A stretch of 64,000 nucleotides of DNA from Streptomyces sp. McG3 (GTDB lineage Bacteria; Actinomycetota; Actinomycetes; Streptomycetales; Streptomycetaceae). The notes below the pieces were generated by a model. It made no database searches, was not told the DNA's origin, and saw only the letters and a program-made list of their open reading frames with translations. Location: NCBI RefSeq assembly GCF_018619185.1, contig NZ_JAAXYC010000007.1, positions 1-64,000 of the forward strand. Direction: 5' to 3'. The translations under genes were made by a program, and so were the position numbers. Positions 1-8,243 of this stretch are shown piece after piece. The number at the start of each line of letters is the position of its first letter. Positions within the stretch are counted from its first letter, which is position 1.

Positions 1-627
1 CACTCCACCCCCGCGCCCGCCGCCCGTGCCGCCGTCGACTTCTTCTTCGACCCGGCCTGCCCGTTCGCCTGGATCGCCTCCCGCTGGATGCTGGAGGTGG
101 AGCGGCACCGGGACATCGACCTGCGCTTCCGCCCCATGAGCCTCTACCTGCACAACGAGGGCAACGACCTGCCCGACTGGTACCGCGAGCTCGTCGACAA
201 GTCGATCGGCCCGGTCCGGGTGGCCGTCGCCGCGGCCGCCGCCCACGGCGACGGCATCATGAGGGACCTCTACACCGCGTTCGGCACCCGCATCCACCAG
301 CACAAGGAGGACGACTTCGACGCCGTCGTCGCCGCCTCCCTCGCGGAACTGGGTCTGCCGCCCGAGCTGGCGGAAGCCGCGCACTCGACGGCGTACGACG
401 AGGAGGTGGCCCGCGGCCACGATGCGGGCAAGGACCGGGAGCAGGGCGCGTACGTGGGCACGCCGACGATCCACGTCGACGGCACGGTGTGGTTCGGCCC
501 GGTCCTGAACGCGATCCCGCGCGGCGCGGATGCCGCCGAACTCTTCGACAGCTTCCGGGTCCTGGCGAACCACCAGGGCTTCTTCGAGCTCAAGCGAGCC
601 CGGTCCGGCGGCCTGTCCTACGACTGA
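1..627 (+). CDS. DsbA-family thioredoxin-fold oxidoreductase (5' end missing)
   Basis: The window opens inside this gene, so the true start is not visible and 208 residues remain. The fragment begins with the first strand of a thioredoxin fold (VDFFFDP) followed directly by Cys20-Pro-Phe-Ala-Trp, and has the late cis-Pro loop GTPTIHVDG at about residues 153-161. This matches the actinobacterial DsbA group that includes the mycothiol-dependent nitroreductase Rv2466c. Only one cysteine of the usual CxxC is present (CPFA), which suggests a monothiol-type or glutathione-transferase-like mechanism rather than dithiol oxidation; that is inference. No signal peptide can be judged. It converges on the minus-strand sulfur locus, with 13 bases between the two stop codons. 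Confidence 0.8.
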   Translation, partial: HSTPAPAARAAVDFFFDPACPFAWIASRWMLEVERHRDIDLRFRPMSLYLHNEGNDLPDWYRELVDKSIGPVRVAVAAAAAHGDGIMRDLYTAFGTRIHQHKEDDFDAVVAASLAELGLPPELAEAAHSTAYDEEVARGHDAGKDREQGAYVGTPTIHVDGTVWFGPVLNAIPRGADAAELFDSFRVLANHQGFFELKRARSGGLSYD

Positions 628-640
628 GCCGCCGGGGACC

Positions 641-1393
641 TCACGCCGACAGCGACGCCCCCACCGTCACCCGCGCCTCGTCGTACCGGTTCAGCAGCAG
701 CCGCGCCAACTCCGGTGCGGGGCCCAGCACATCGGCGAGCACGTCCGCGCCGGCCGCCTCGGCCCCGGCCGCGATGCGGTCGGGGAGCCGGCCGGGCGCG
801 ATGACGTAGGGGGCCACCGCCACCCGGCGCACGCCGTCGGCGCGCAGCGCCCGTACGGCTTCCTCGGTGCCGGGAAGGGATGCGGAGGCGAACGCAGGCC
901 GCACGGCGCACCAACCGGTGTGCCGCAGCTCCCGCGCGATTTCAGCGATCACTGCGATCGCCTCCGGGTCTGTGGATCCCGCCGAGGCCAGGACGAGCCC
1001 GGTCCGGGGGATGTCGCCGGGACGGATCCCGGCCTCCCGCAGCCGCCGCCCGAGTGTCGCGTTCAGCAGCGGGGACGGGCCGAGCACGTCGGCCTGCCGG
1101 ATGCTCAGCCGGGGCAGCCGGGCACGGGCCTCGCGCAGCACCGACGGGATGTCGGTCTTGGCGTGGAACGCCCGGGTGAGCAGCAGCGGAAGGGCGACGA
1201 CCTCGTCCGCCCCCTCCGCGGCCAGGCGCTCCAGCACCCTGGGCACGGAAGGGGCGTTGAACTCCAGGTACGCGGTCTCCACACGCAGTCCCGGCCGCTC
1301 GGCCCGGACCCGCTCGGTGAGCGCGTGCACGGTCGCGGCGTGCCGCGGGTCGCGGCTGCCGTGGGCGATGACGAGGAGCGTGGGGTGCGTCAT
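641..1393 (-). CDS. Sirohydrochlorin chelatase, CbiX/SirB family
   Basis: This 250-residue protein has two CbiX-like halves. The first starts with AHGSRDPRH (metal-binding His11) and carries a second conserved His in TRAFHAKTDIP. The second half repeats the fold from about GLVLASAGSTDPEA. The family inserts iron (or cobalt) into sirohydrochlorin, and iron insertion yields the siroheme needed by sulfite reductase. It is the last gene of the minus-strand sulfur run and lies 8 bases after the ABC permease, so it is probably co-transcribed. That placement argues for a ferrochelatase role in support of the sir gene at the head of the locus. The ATG at 1393 was chosen because the conserved N-terminal strand begins right after it. 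Confidence 0.88.
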   Translation of the reverse strand: MTHPTLLVIAHGSRDPRHAATVHALTERVRAERPGLRVETAYLEFNAPSVPRVLERLAAEGADEVVALPLLLTRAFHAKTDIPSVLREARARLPRLSIRQADVLGPSPLLNATLGRRLREAGIRPGDIPRTGLVLASAGSTDPEAIAVIAEIARELRHTGWCAVRPAFASASLPGTEEAVRALRADGVRRVAVAPYVIAPGRLPDRIAAGAEAAGADVLADVLGPAPELARLLLNRYDEARVTVGASLSA

Positions 1394-1401
1394 GGGAGAG
1401 C

Positions 1402-2328
1402 TCAGTTCTTGACGAGGAGACCGCGGCTGCGCAGTACCCACCGCTCCAGCGGACTGAAGATGAGCAGGTCGATCGCGATGCCGACGAACAGGATGAGCAG
1501 GATCGAGAGGAAGATCCCGGGCATGTCGAAGTTGCTGCGGCCGTTCTCCAGCAACTGCCCGAGCCCCAGACCCAGTTCGGGGGAGGAGGCGATGATCTCG
1601 GCGGCCATCAGCGAGCGCCAGGAGAACGCCCAGCCCTGCTTGAGGCCCGCCAGATAGCCGGGCAGCGCCGCCGGGAGCACGATGTGCCAGGTCCCGCGCA
1701 GCCCGGTCGCGCCCAGCGTGCGCCCCGCCCGGAGGAACAGCGGCGGCACCTGGTCGACGCCGGAGACCAGCCCGTTGGCGATCGAGGGCACCGCGCCCAG
1801 CAGGATCACCGCGAACATCATCTGGTCGTTCAGCCCGAGCCAGATCACCGCCGGGGCCACCCAGGCCACCGAGGGCAGCGACTGGAGCCCGGACAGGATC
1901 GGGCCGATCGCGGCCCGGATCAGCTTCACCCGGGCGACCAGCAGCCCCAGCGGCGTACCGATGGCGACCGCGAGCAGGAAGCCGAGCAGGCCGCGCGAGA
2001 CGCTGGTCCAGACGACCTCCAGCAGCGTGCCCGCCAGCCACATCTCCTGTGCGCTGTCCCACACGGCGGACGGCGGCGGCAGCTTGTAGACCTCCGTGAC
2101 CTCGGCGCGGACCAGAAGCTCCCAGACCACCAGGACCAGCACCACCGCCACGACCGGCGGCAGCACCTTGTGCAGCAGGACCTCCCGCACCGGGGTGCGG
2201 TTGATCTGCACGGCGTCCAGTGCGTCGAGCCCGGCCTCCAGGCCCGCCAGATCGTCGGGCTTCGCGCCGACCGGTCCGGCCGCCCCGTCCGGCCGCTTCC
2301 GGTCGGAGGTGATGTCAGTGCTGGCCAT
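1402..2328 (-). CDS. ssuC: ABC transporter permease, sulfonate/taurine type
   Basis: This is an integral membrane permease of the SsuC/TauC/NrtB class, about 308 residues. It has an N-terminal cytoplasmic tail, a first membrane segment around VVAVVLVLVVWELLV, and the BPD-type coupling region near the middle (SLPSVAWVAPAVIWLGLNDQ), followed by the EAA-like loop with GLKQGWAFSWRSLMAAE. The start at 2328 (MASTD) has a GGGGAG ribosome site nine or ten bases upstream; an in-frame ATG at 2346 would add six residues. Either start overlaps the end of the ATPase gene, so the two are probably translationally coupled. With the neighbouring ATPase and lipoprotein it should import an organosulfur anion. 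The exact substrate cannot be read from sequence. Confidence 0.88.
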   Translation of the reverse strand: MASTDITSDRKRPDGAAGPVGAKPDDLAGLEAGLDALDAVQINRTPVREVLLHKVLPPVVAVVLVLVVWELLVRAEVTEVYKLPPPSAVWDSAQEMWLAGTLLEVVWTSVSRGLLGFLLAVAIGTPLGLLVARVKLIRAAIGPILSGLQSLPSVAWVAPAVIWLGLNDQMMFAVILLGAVPSIANGLVSGVDQVPPLFLRAGRTLGATGLRGTWHIVLPAALPGYLAGLKQGWAFSWRSLMAAEIIASSPELGLGLGQLLENGRSNFDMPGIFLSILLILFVGIAIDLLIFSPLERWVLRSRGLLVKN

Positions 2329-3106
2329 GTCGGCGGATCTCCCCACGCAGTTCTTCGGTGATCTCGACGGACAGCTCCGCCACGGCGGTGTCCTCGATAC
2401 GGCGCGGCTGCTCGATGTCGACCGTCCACTCCCGGGCGATCCGGCCCGGCCGGGACGACAGCAGCACGACGCGCTGCGCGAGCCGTACGGCCTCGCGCAC
2501 GTTGTGCGTGACGAAGAGGACCGAGGCGTTCGTCTCCCGCCAGATCCGGGTCAGCTCGTCATGCAGCACATCGCGGGTGATGGCGTCGAGCGCCGCGAAC
2601 GGCTCGTCCATCAGCAGCAGCTGACTGTCCTGGGCGAGGGCGCGGGCCATCGCGACGCGCTGCCGCATGCCACCGGACAGCTCGTGCACCCGCTTGCCGT
2701 ACGCCCCGCTGAGACGGACGAGTTCGAGCAGCCGCTCCGCCTCGGTGCGGCGCTCGGTCTTGGGCACCCCGCGAAGCCGCAGGGCCAGTTCGATGTTCTT
2801 GCCCGCGGTCAGCCACGGGAAGAGGGCGTGCTCCTGGAACATCAGGGCCGGCCGCCCGCCGGGGGTCTCGATGGACCCCTTGGACGGGCGGTCGAGTCCG
2901 GCCACCAGATTGAGCAGCGTCGACTTTCCGCACCCGGAGGCACCCAGGAGGGTGACGAACTCGCCCGGAGCGACATCGAGCGTGATGTCGTCCAGGACGA
3001 GCTGCTGACCGGTGGGTCCGGCGAAGGACTTCGAGACGTGCGCGAGACGGGCCGCGTGCTCGACCGTCGTACGGTCCTCGGCCTTGGTGAGGGTGGTGGT
3101 CGCCAT
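2315..3106 (-). CDS. ssuB: ABC transporter ATP-binding protein, sulfonate/taurine type
   Basis: This is a 263-residue ATPase of the SsuB/TauB group. It shows Walker A (GASGCGKSTLLN), the Q-loop region (MFQEHALFPW), the signature LSGGMRQRVAMARAL, Walker B with LLLMDEPFAALD, and the switch histidine in FVTHNVREA. The ATG at 3106 was chosen because a perfect AGGAGG lies eight bases upstream; the GTG at 3115 overlaps that site. Its stop overlaps the permease start. It follows the substrate-binding lipoprotein gene by 48 bases, so the three form one uptake operon downstream of the sulfate-activation genes. Confidence 0.92.
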   Translation of the reverse strand: MATTTLTKAEDRTTVEHAARLAHVSKSFAGPTGQQLVLDDITLDVAPGEFVTLLGASGCGKSTLLNLVAGLDRPSKGSIETPGGRPALMFQEHALFPWLTAGKNIELALRLRGVPKTERRTEAERLLELVRLSGAYGKRVHELSGGMRQRVAMARALAQDSQLLLMDEPFAALDAITRDVLHDELTRIWRETNASVLFVTHNVREAVRLAQRVVLLSSRPGRIAREWTVDIEQPRRIEDTAVAELSVEITEELRGEIRRHGQH

Positions 3107-3154
3107 GGTCGTCACCTCCTGGGGATCCTTACGTCCTGGTACGGATGGGCGGGG

Positions 3155-4270
3155 TTACTTGACGCCGAGACCGGCGTCGGCGACCTCGGGCCTGCCCTCG
3201 GCCTTGAGGATCTTGTTGAGCGGGCCCAGGTCGTAGATGCCCTGGAGGTTCGGCTCCTTGAGCAGACCGGACTTCACCGAGTACCCGGCCTGCGTCTTCA
3301 GCGTCTCGGCCAGCGGGTCGTCGGTGATCTCGATGGACTCCCACGCCGAGTCGAGGATCTCCTGGGGCAGCGGCTTGCCGCTCAGGCTCTCCAGCGCCTT
3401 GTTGGCGGACGCCTTCGCCTCATCGGGGTTGGCGTTGATCCACTTGTTGGTGGCGACCGAACCCTTCAGCACCGCCTCGACCACGTCCGGGTGCTCGTCG
3501 AGGAACTTCTGCGACACGATGATGTTCGTGATCACGAACTTCTTGTCCGGCCACAGGTCCTTCTCGTCGAGGAGCACCTTCGCGCCCTCGGACACCAGCT
3601 TGGACGCGGTCGGCTCGGGCACCCAGGCGCCGTCCAGATCACCGGACTTGTAGGCGTCGGGTGTCACCTTGTTGTCCGAGCGGACGACGGAGACGTCGCC
3701 CTTGCCGCTCTGGGCGTCGACCTTCCAGCCCTTCTCGGAGATCCAGTTGAGGAAGGCCACGTCCTGGGTGTTGCCGAGCTGCGGGGTGGCGATCTTCTTG
3801 CCCTTGAGGTCGTCCAGGGTCTTGATCTTGTCCGGGTTGACGACCAGCTTCACCCCGCCGGAGGCCGAACCGGAGATGATCCGCAGCCCCTTGCCCTGGG
3901 ACTTGCTGAAGCCGTTGATGGACGGGGAGGGGCCGATGAACCCGATGTCGATGGACCCGGCGTTCAGCGCCTCGATCTCGGAGGGGCCCGCGTTGAAGGT
4001 CGTGGACTCGACCTTGGTGCCGCCCAGTTCCTTCTGGATGGTGCCTTCCTGGATACCGACCAGGGCGGTGGCGTGCGTGAGGTTCGGGAAGTACCCGATC
4101 TTCACGGTGTCCGTGGAGAGCTTCTTCCCTCCGGCGGAGACGTTCGCCTTCTTGGCGTCGTCGTCCTTGGCCTCGGAGCCGTAGCCGCAGGCGGTGGCCG
4201 CCAGGGCGAGCAGCGGCAGCGCCGCGACGGCGGCGATGGAGCGGCGAACGGTGGAACGGGGGGCAGGCAC
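3155..4270 (-). CDS. ssuA: ABC transporter substrate-binding lipoprotein, aliphatic sulfonate type
   Basis: This is a 371-residue exported lipoprotein starting at GTG 4270. The N-terminus has a basic region, a hydrophobic run and a lipobox-like LAATACG, so Cys would be lipidated. The rest is a type-II periplasmic-binding fold of the SsuA/TauA/NMT1 family, with typical pieces such as KIGYFPNLTHATALVG near the start and GFIGPSPSINGF. It delivers a sulfonate or similar anion to the SsuBC-like membrane complex. A GAGGAAAG element precedes the start. It sits 231 bases after cysN, so it may have its own promoter or be read through from the sulfate-activation genes. Confidence 0.87.
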   Translation of the reverse strand: MPAPRSTVRRSIAAVAALPLLALAATACGYGSEAKDDDAKKANVSAGGKKLSTDTVKIGYFPNLTHATALVGIQEGTIQKELGGTKVESTTFNAGPSEIEALNAGSIDIGFIGPSPSINGFSKSQGKGLRIISGSASGGVKLVVNPDKIKTLDDLKGKKIATPQLGNTQDVAFLNWISEKGWKVDAQSGKGDVSVVRSDNKVTPDAYKSGDLDGAWVPEPTASKLVSEGAKVLLDEKDLWPDKKFVITNIIVSQKFLDEHPDVVEAVLKGSVATNKWINANPDEAKASANKALESLSGKPLPQEILDSAWESIEITDDPLAETLKTQAGYSVKSGLLKEPNLQGIYDLGPLNKILKAEGRPEVADAGLGVK

Positions 4271-4403
4271 GGGAGGCTTTCCTCTCGTTGGCCCGGCGCT
4301 CACGTCCCGCTGTCTGGTCAGGCGGGCGTGGCCGGGAGGTCGGCAGGTCTTCGGCGGTACGGGTGCGGGGGGTTCAGGGCGCGCGAGCGGTGCGCGTACG
4401 TCA

Positions 4404-4502
4404 TCACGCACATCGCCCGACCCCGCCCTGGCCGCTGCCGAGGGCGCCGCTGCCCACCCGGCCGCCCTCCTTCGCGAAGGAGGAGAAGAAGTCGGTGGCC
4501 AT
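4404..4502 (-). CDS. Possible 32-residue ORF overlapping the end of cysN
   Basis: A small frame starts in the TGATG overlap with the cysN stop and encodes 32 residues beginning MATDFFSSFAKEGG. Nearly every codon ends in G or C, as in real genes of this window, and the overlap would allow translational coupling. It is not recognised and ends in a glycine-rich tail. A perfect 18-base palindrome with arms CCTCCTTCG and CGAAGGAGG lies inside it at 4466-4483. The alternative is that this is only the untranslated spacer before ssuA, and the palindrome is an RNA hairpin or operator. Confidence 0.3.
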   Translation of the reverse strand: MATDFFSSFAKEGGRVGSGALGSGQGGVGRCA

Positions 4503-5848
4503 CAGAAGTCCCACTCGGCGTCGTCGTCGGCGGCCGGGGTGGCGGCCTCGGCGACCGCGGCGAACGAGGCGCCCGCCATGCCGGCGCTCAGCGTCGTACC
4601 GTCCGCCGGGTCGATCAGGAGGAACGAACCGGTGCGCCGGGAGTCCGCGTAGGCGTCGAGCGCGAGCGGCTCGGCGGTGCGCACGACGACCCGGCCGATG
4701 TCGTTGGCGACCAGCTGCCCGGGGGCCGGGTGCTGGGAGAGGTCGTCCAGGGTGAGCCGGGAGGGGATGTCCTTGACGATCGCCTTGACCGTGCGGGTGG
4801 TGTGCTTGATCAGCACCCGCTGGCCCACCGAGAGCGGCTGGTCGGCGACGTGGCAGACGGTCGCCTCTACGTCCTGCGTGACGGCGGGGGAGTCGTCGGC
4901 CGGGGCGATCAGGTCACCGCGCGAGATGTCGATGTCGTCGGCCAGCCGGAGCGTCACCGACTGCGGGGCCCAGGCGATGTCGACGCTCTCCCCGAGCGCG
5001 TCGATGCCCGTGATCGTGGTGGTGCGCCCCGAGGGGAGTACGGAGACGGCCTCGCCGACCCGGAACACCCCGGCCGCGATCTGACCGGCGTAGCCCCGGT
5101 AGTCGCGGTGCTCGGCGCTCTGCGGGCGGATCACGTACTGCACGGGGAAGCGCGCGTGGCAGGCGGTGAGGTCGTGGCTGACCGGCACCGTCTCCAGGTG
5201 CTCCAGGACGGTCGGCCCGCCGTACCAGTCCATGTGCGCGGACGGCTCCACCACGTTGTCCCCGGCCAGTGCCGAGATCGGGATCGCGGTGATCTCCGGG
5301 ACGCCGAGCGACGCGGCGTACGCGGTGAACTCCTCGGCTATCGCGGCGAACACGGGCTCCGCGTAGTCGACCAGGTCCATCTTGTTGACGGCCAGCACCA
5401 CGTGCGGGACGCGCAGCAGCGCGGCGACGGCGGCGTGCCGGCGGGTCTGCTCGACGACCCCGTTGCGGGCGTCGACCAGGACCACGGCCAGCTCCGCCGT
5501 GGAGGCCCCGGTCACCATGTTGCGGGTGTACTGCACATGGCCCGGGGTGTCGGCGAGGATGAACCGGCGGCGGGCGGTGGCGAAGTAGCGGTAGGCAACG
5601 TCGATGGTGATGCCCTGCTCGCGCTCGGCCCGCAGCCCGTCGGTCAGCAGCGCCAGGTCCGGAGCGTTCTGGCCGCGGCTCAGCGACGCCTGCTCGACGG
5701 CCTCCAGCTGGTCCGTGAGGATCGACTTGGAGTCGTGCAGCAGGCGTCCCACGAGGGTGGACTTGCCGTCGTCGACCGACCCGGCGGTGGCGAACCGCAG
5801 CAGGGTGGTGGCCGACACGTCGGCGAGCTGCTCGGTGGTCGTGGTCAT
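4502..5848 (-). CDS. cysN: Sulfate adenylyltransferase subunit 1 (GTPase subunit)
   Basis: This is the 448-residue regulatory GTPase of ATP sulfurylase, which couples GTP hydrolysis to formation of adenosine 5'-phosphosulfate. Motifs are the P-loop AGSVDDGKSTL near residue 22, the switch ADTPGHVQYTRNM, and the guanine-specificity motif AVNKMDLVDY, followed by EF-Tu-like beta-barrel domains. The start at 5848 (MTTTTEQL) is one base after the cysD stop, giving a tight operon. There is no fused CysC kinase domain, in keeping with the separate cysC gene upstream. Confidence 0.96.
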   Translation of the reverse strand: MTTTTEQLADVSATTLLRFATAGSVDDGKSTLVGRLLHDSKSILTDQLEAVEQASLSRGQNAPDLALLTDGLRAEREQGITIDVAYRYFATARRRFILADTPGHVQYTRNMVTGASTAELAVVLVDARNGVVEQTRRHAAVAALLRVPHVVLAVNKMDLVDYAEPVFAAIAEEFTAYAASLGVPEITAIPISALAGDNVVEPSAHMDWYGGPTVLEHLETVPVSHDLTACHARFPVQYVIRPQSAEHRDYRGYAGQIAAGVFRVGEAVSVLPSGRTTTITGIDALGESVDIAWAPQSVTLRLADDIDISRGDLIAPADDSPAVTQDVEATVCHVADQPLSVGQRVLIKHTTRTVKAIVKDIPSRLTLDDLSQHPAPGQLVANDIGRVVVRTAEPLALDAYADSRRTGSFLLIDPADGTTLSAGMAGASFAAVAEAATPAADDDAEWDF

Positions 5849-5849
5849 C

Positions 5850-6785
5850 TTAGAAATACCCCTCGCGCTTGCGGTCTTCCATCGCGGCCTCGGACATCTT
5901 GTCGTCGGCACGGGTCGCGCCCCGTTCGGTGAGCCGGGAGGCGGCGATCTCGGTGATCACGCCCTCCAGCGTGGTGGCGTCGGAGTCGACGGCACCGGTG
6001 CAGGACATGTCGCCGACCGTGCGGTAGCGGACCAGTCGGGTCTCGGTGGACTCGTGCTCCTTGGGACCGCCCCAGTGCCCGGCGGTCAGCCACATGCCGT
6101 TGCGGTCGAAGACCTCGCGCTCATGGGCGAAGTAGATCTCCGGGAGCTCGATCCCCTCCCGCTCGATGTACTGCCAGACGTCCAGCTCGGTCCAGTTGGA
6201 GATCGGGAAGACCCGCACGTGTTCGCCCGGGGCGTGCCGGCCGTTGTACAGCTGCCACAGTTCGGGCCGCTGGCGGCGCGGGTCCCACTGCGAGAACTCG
6301 TCGCGCAGCGAGAAGACCCGCTCCTTGGCGCGCGCCTTCTCCTCGTCGCGCCGCCCGCCGCCGAACACCGCGTCGAAGCGGTGCTGCTGGATCGCCTCGG
6401 TCAGCGGGACCGTCTGGAGCGGGTTGCGGGTGCCGTCGGGGCGCTCGCGGAGCTTCCCGGCGTCGATGTACTCCTGCACGGAGGCGACGTGCAGCCGCAG
6501 CCCGTGTTTCTTCACCGTGCGGTCGCGGTACTCCAGGACCTCGGGGAAGTTGTGTCCGGTGTCCACGTGCAGCAGGGTGAACGGCACCGGCGCGGGCGCG
6601 AACGCCTTGAGCGCCAGGTGCAGCATCACGATGGAGTCCTTGCCGCCGGAGAACAGGATCACCGGCCGCTCGAACTCGCCCGCCACCTCACGGAAGATGT
6701 GGACCGCCTCCGACTCCAGGGAGTCCAGGTGGCTGAGCGCGTACGGGTTGACGGTGCCTTCCGGCACGGTGGCGACGGTGCTCAC
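5850..6785 (-). CDS. cysD: Sulfate adenylyltransferase subunit 2
   Basis: This is the 311-residue catalytic subunit of ATP sulfurylase, which adenylates sulfate with ATP. The PP-loop SGGKDSIVMLHLALKAF is near the N-terminus, and the family-typical VDTGHNFPE and NWTELDVWQYIEREGIELPEIYFAHER follow. The protein ends in the usual TERGATRADDKMSEAAMEDRKREGYF region. A GTG at 6785 overlaps the cysC stop by four bases (GTGA), indicating translational coupling. It works as a heterodimer with CysN. Confidence 0.96.
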   Translation of the reverse strand: MSTVATVPEGTVNPYALSHLDSLESEAVHIFREVAGEFERPVILFSGGKDSIVMLHLALKAFAPAPVPFTLLHVDTGHNFPEVLEYRDRTVKKHGLRLHVASVQEYIDAGKLRERPDGTRNPLQTVPLTEAIQQHRFDAVFGGGRRDEEKARAKERVFSLRDEFSQWDPRRQRPELWQLYNGRHAPGEHVRVFPISNWTELDVWQYIEREGIELPEIYFAHEREVFDRNGMWLTAGHWGGPKEHESTETRLVRYRTVGDMSCTGAVDSDATTLEGVITEIAASRLTERGATRADDKMSEAAMEDRKREGYF

Positions 6786-7327
6786 GCCAGGCCCCTCTCG
6801 GTGAGCAGCGCGTGGAGCGCCGCTGCGGACTCCTGCACGGTCTGCTGGTGCGACTCGATCCGCAGGTCGGGCGATTCGGGCGCCTCGTAGGGGTCGTCGA
6901 CCCCGGTGAGACCGCTGATCTCGCCGGCCGCCTGCTTGGCGTACAGCCCCTTCACATCGCGTACGGAGCACACCTCGACGGGGGTCGCGACGTGCACCTC
7001 CAGATAGGTGGTGGACTCGGTGGCGTGCCGCTTGCGGACGGCCTCGCGGCTGTCGGCGAACGGGGCGATGACGGGGACCAGCACCTTCACGCCGTTGGCG
7101 GCGAGCAGTTCGGCGACGAAGCCGATCCGGGCCACGTTGGTGTGCCGGTCCTCGCGGGAGAAGCCGAGGCCCGCGGAGAGGAACTCGCGGATCTCGTCGC
7201 CGTCGAGCACCTCCACCCGGTGTCCCCCGGTCCGCAGCCGGCCCGCCAGCTCGTACGCGATGGTGGTCTTGCCCGCGCTCGGCAGACCGGTCAGCCAGAT
7301 CGTGGCTCCCGTCTCCGTCACGCTCAT
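6782..7327 (-). CDS. cysC: Adenylylsulfate (APS) kinase
   Basis: A 181-residue kinase that phosphorylates APS to PAPS. It has the P-loop GLPSAGKTTIA at about residues 14-24, LDGDEIREFLSAGLGFSREDR, and the C-terminal KGLYAKQAAGEISGLTG lid region. The ATG at 7327 has an AGGAG six bases upstream. A second in-frame ATG at 7351 overlaps the cysH stop (ATGA) and would add eight residues. The locus also encodes an Fe-S type reductase (cysH) that usually acts on APS directly, so PAPS made here may serve sulfation as well as reduction; that is inference. Confidence 0.94.
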   Translation of the reverse strand: MSVTETGATIWLTGLPSAGKTTIAYELAGRLRTGGHRVEVLDGDEIREFLSAGLGFSREDRHTNVARIGFVAELLAANGVKVLVPVIAPFADSREAVRKRHATESTTYLEVHVATPVEVCSVRDVKGLYAKQAAGEISGLTGVDDPYEAPESPDLRIESHQQTVQESAAALHALLTERGLA

Positions 7328-7350
7328 CGAAGTCTCCTGATCAGTCGTCA

Positions 7351-8067
7351 TCAGCCGTGCAGCCCGCATTCGGTCTTGCCCCGTCCGGCCCAGCGGCCGG
7401 CCCGTGCGTCCTCGCCCTCCAGCACCCGGCGGGTGCAGGGCGCGCAGCCGACGGAGGCGTAGCCGTCCATCAGCAGCGGGTTGGTGAGCACCCCGTGCTC
7501 GGCGACGTAGGCGTCCACGTCGTCCTGGGTCCAGCGGGCGATGGGGGAGACCTTCACCTTGCGGCGCTTGGCGTCCCAGCCGACGACCGGGGTGTTCGCC
7601 CGGGTCGGGGACTCGTCGCGGCGCAGGCCCGTCGCCCACGCGGCGTAGGCGGTCAGGCCGTCCTCCAACGGCTTCACCTTGCGCAGCGCGCAGCACAGGT
7701 CGGGGTCGCGGTCGTGCAGCTTCTCGCCGTGCTCGGCGTCCTGTTCGGCCACGGTCCGCCGGGGGGTGATCGTGATGACGTTGACGTCCATCACCGCGTC
7801 CACCGCGTCCCGGGTCCCGATGGTCTCCGGGAAGTGGTAGCCGGTGTCCAGGAAGACCACGTCCACGCCCGGCATCACCCGCGCCGCGAGATGCGCGACC
7901 ACGGCGTCCTCCATCGAGGAGGTGACGCAGAAGCGCGGCCCGAAGGTGTCGGTCGCCCACTTCAGGATCTCGGTGGCGGAGGCGTCCTCCAGCTCCCGTC
8001 CGGCCCGCTCGGCCAGCTCCTGAAGCTCGCTGTCCGTCAGCTCGCCGCTCAGCAGAGTGTCCGTCAT
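7351..8067 (-). CDS. cysH: Assimilatory adenylylsulfate (APS) reductase, Fe-S type
   Basis: A 238-residue PP-ATPase-fold reductase. Conserved elements are SMEDAVVAHLAA, FLDTGYHFPETIGTRDAV, the paired cysteines in DLCCALRKVKPL, the second pair in VGCAPCTRRV, and the C-terminal catalytic KTECGLHG. The CC and CxxC pairs are the [4Fe-4S] ligands of plant/bacterial APS reductases, so APS rather than PAPS is the expected substrate. The product is sulfite, which passes to the sulfite reductase encoded upstream. Its start overlaps the stop of the small CxxC protein gene, so the two are translated as a coupled pair. Confidence 0.95.
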   Translation of the reverse strand: MTDTLLSGELTDSELQELAERAGRELEDASATEILKWATDTFGPRFCVTSSMEDAVVAHLAARVMPGVDVVFLDTGYHFPETIGTRDAVDAVMDVNVITITPRRTVAEQDAEHGEKLHDRDPDLCCALRKVKPLEDGLTAYAAWATGLRRDESPTRANTPVVGWDAKRRKVKVSPIARWTQDDVDAYVAEHGVLTNPLLMDGYASVGCAPCTRRVLEGEDARAGRWAGRGKTECGLHG

Positions 8068-8243
8068 ATTCCGTCCCCTTCACCGTCGTTGCGCTGAACG
8101 CCCCGGGTCAGCAGACCCAGGAACTTCAGCTGGAACGCACGGTTGCAGGAAGCACATTCCCAGGCGCCGTGACCGGTCTCGTTGGGACGCAGGTCCTCGT
8201 CGCCGCAGTACGGGCAGTAGAACGGCGCGGCTCGCTCGCTCAT
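8064..8243 (-). CDS. 59-residue double-CxxC protein between sir and cysH
   Basis: This short gene encodes 59 residues. Two cysteine pairs, CPYC near residue 10 and CASC near residue 33, form a zinc-ribbon or rubredoxin-like arrangement: FYCPYCGDEDLRP, then WECASCNRAFQLKFLGL. The start overlaps the sir stop and the stop overlaps the cysH start by four bases on each side, and third positions are almost all G or C. It is therefore very likely expressed in step with both reductases. It might bind zinc or iron, pass electrons or sulfur, or help assemble the reductases. None of these is shown by sequence. As I recall, a similar small gene sits in the same place in other Streptomyces. Confidence 0.85.
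   Translation of the reverse strand: MSERAAPFYCPYCGDEDLRPNETGHGAWECASCNRAFQLKFLGLLTRGVQRNDGEGDGI

Noticed and set aside
2096-5932. A plus-strand open frame of about 1280 codons across the transporter and cysN genes.
   Set aside because: It runs antisense through four clear genes and has low-complexity composition.
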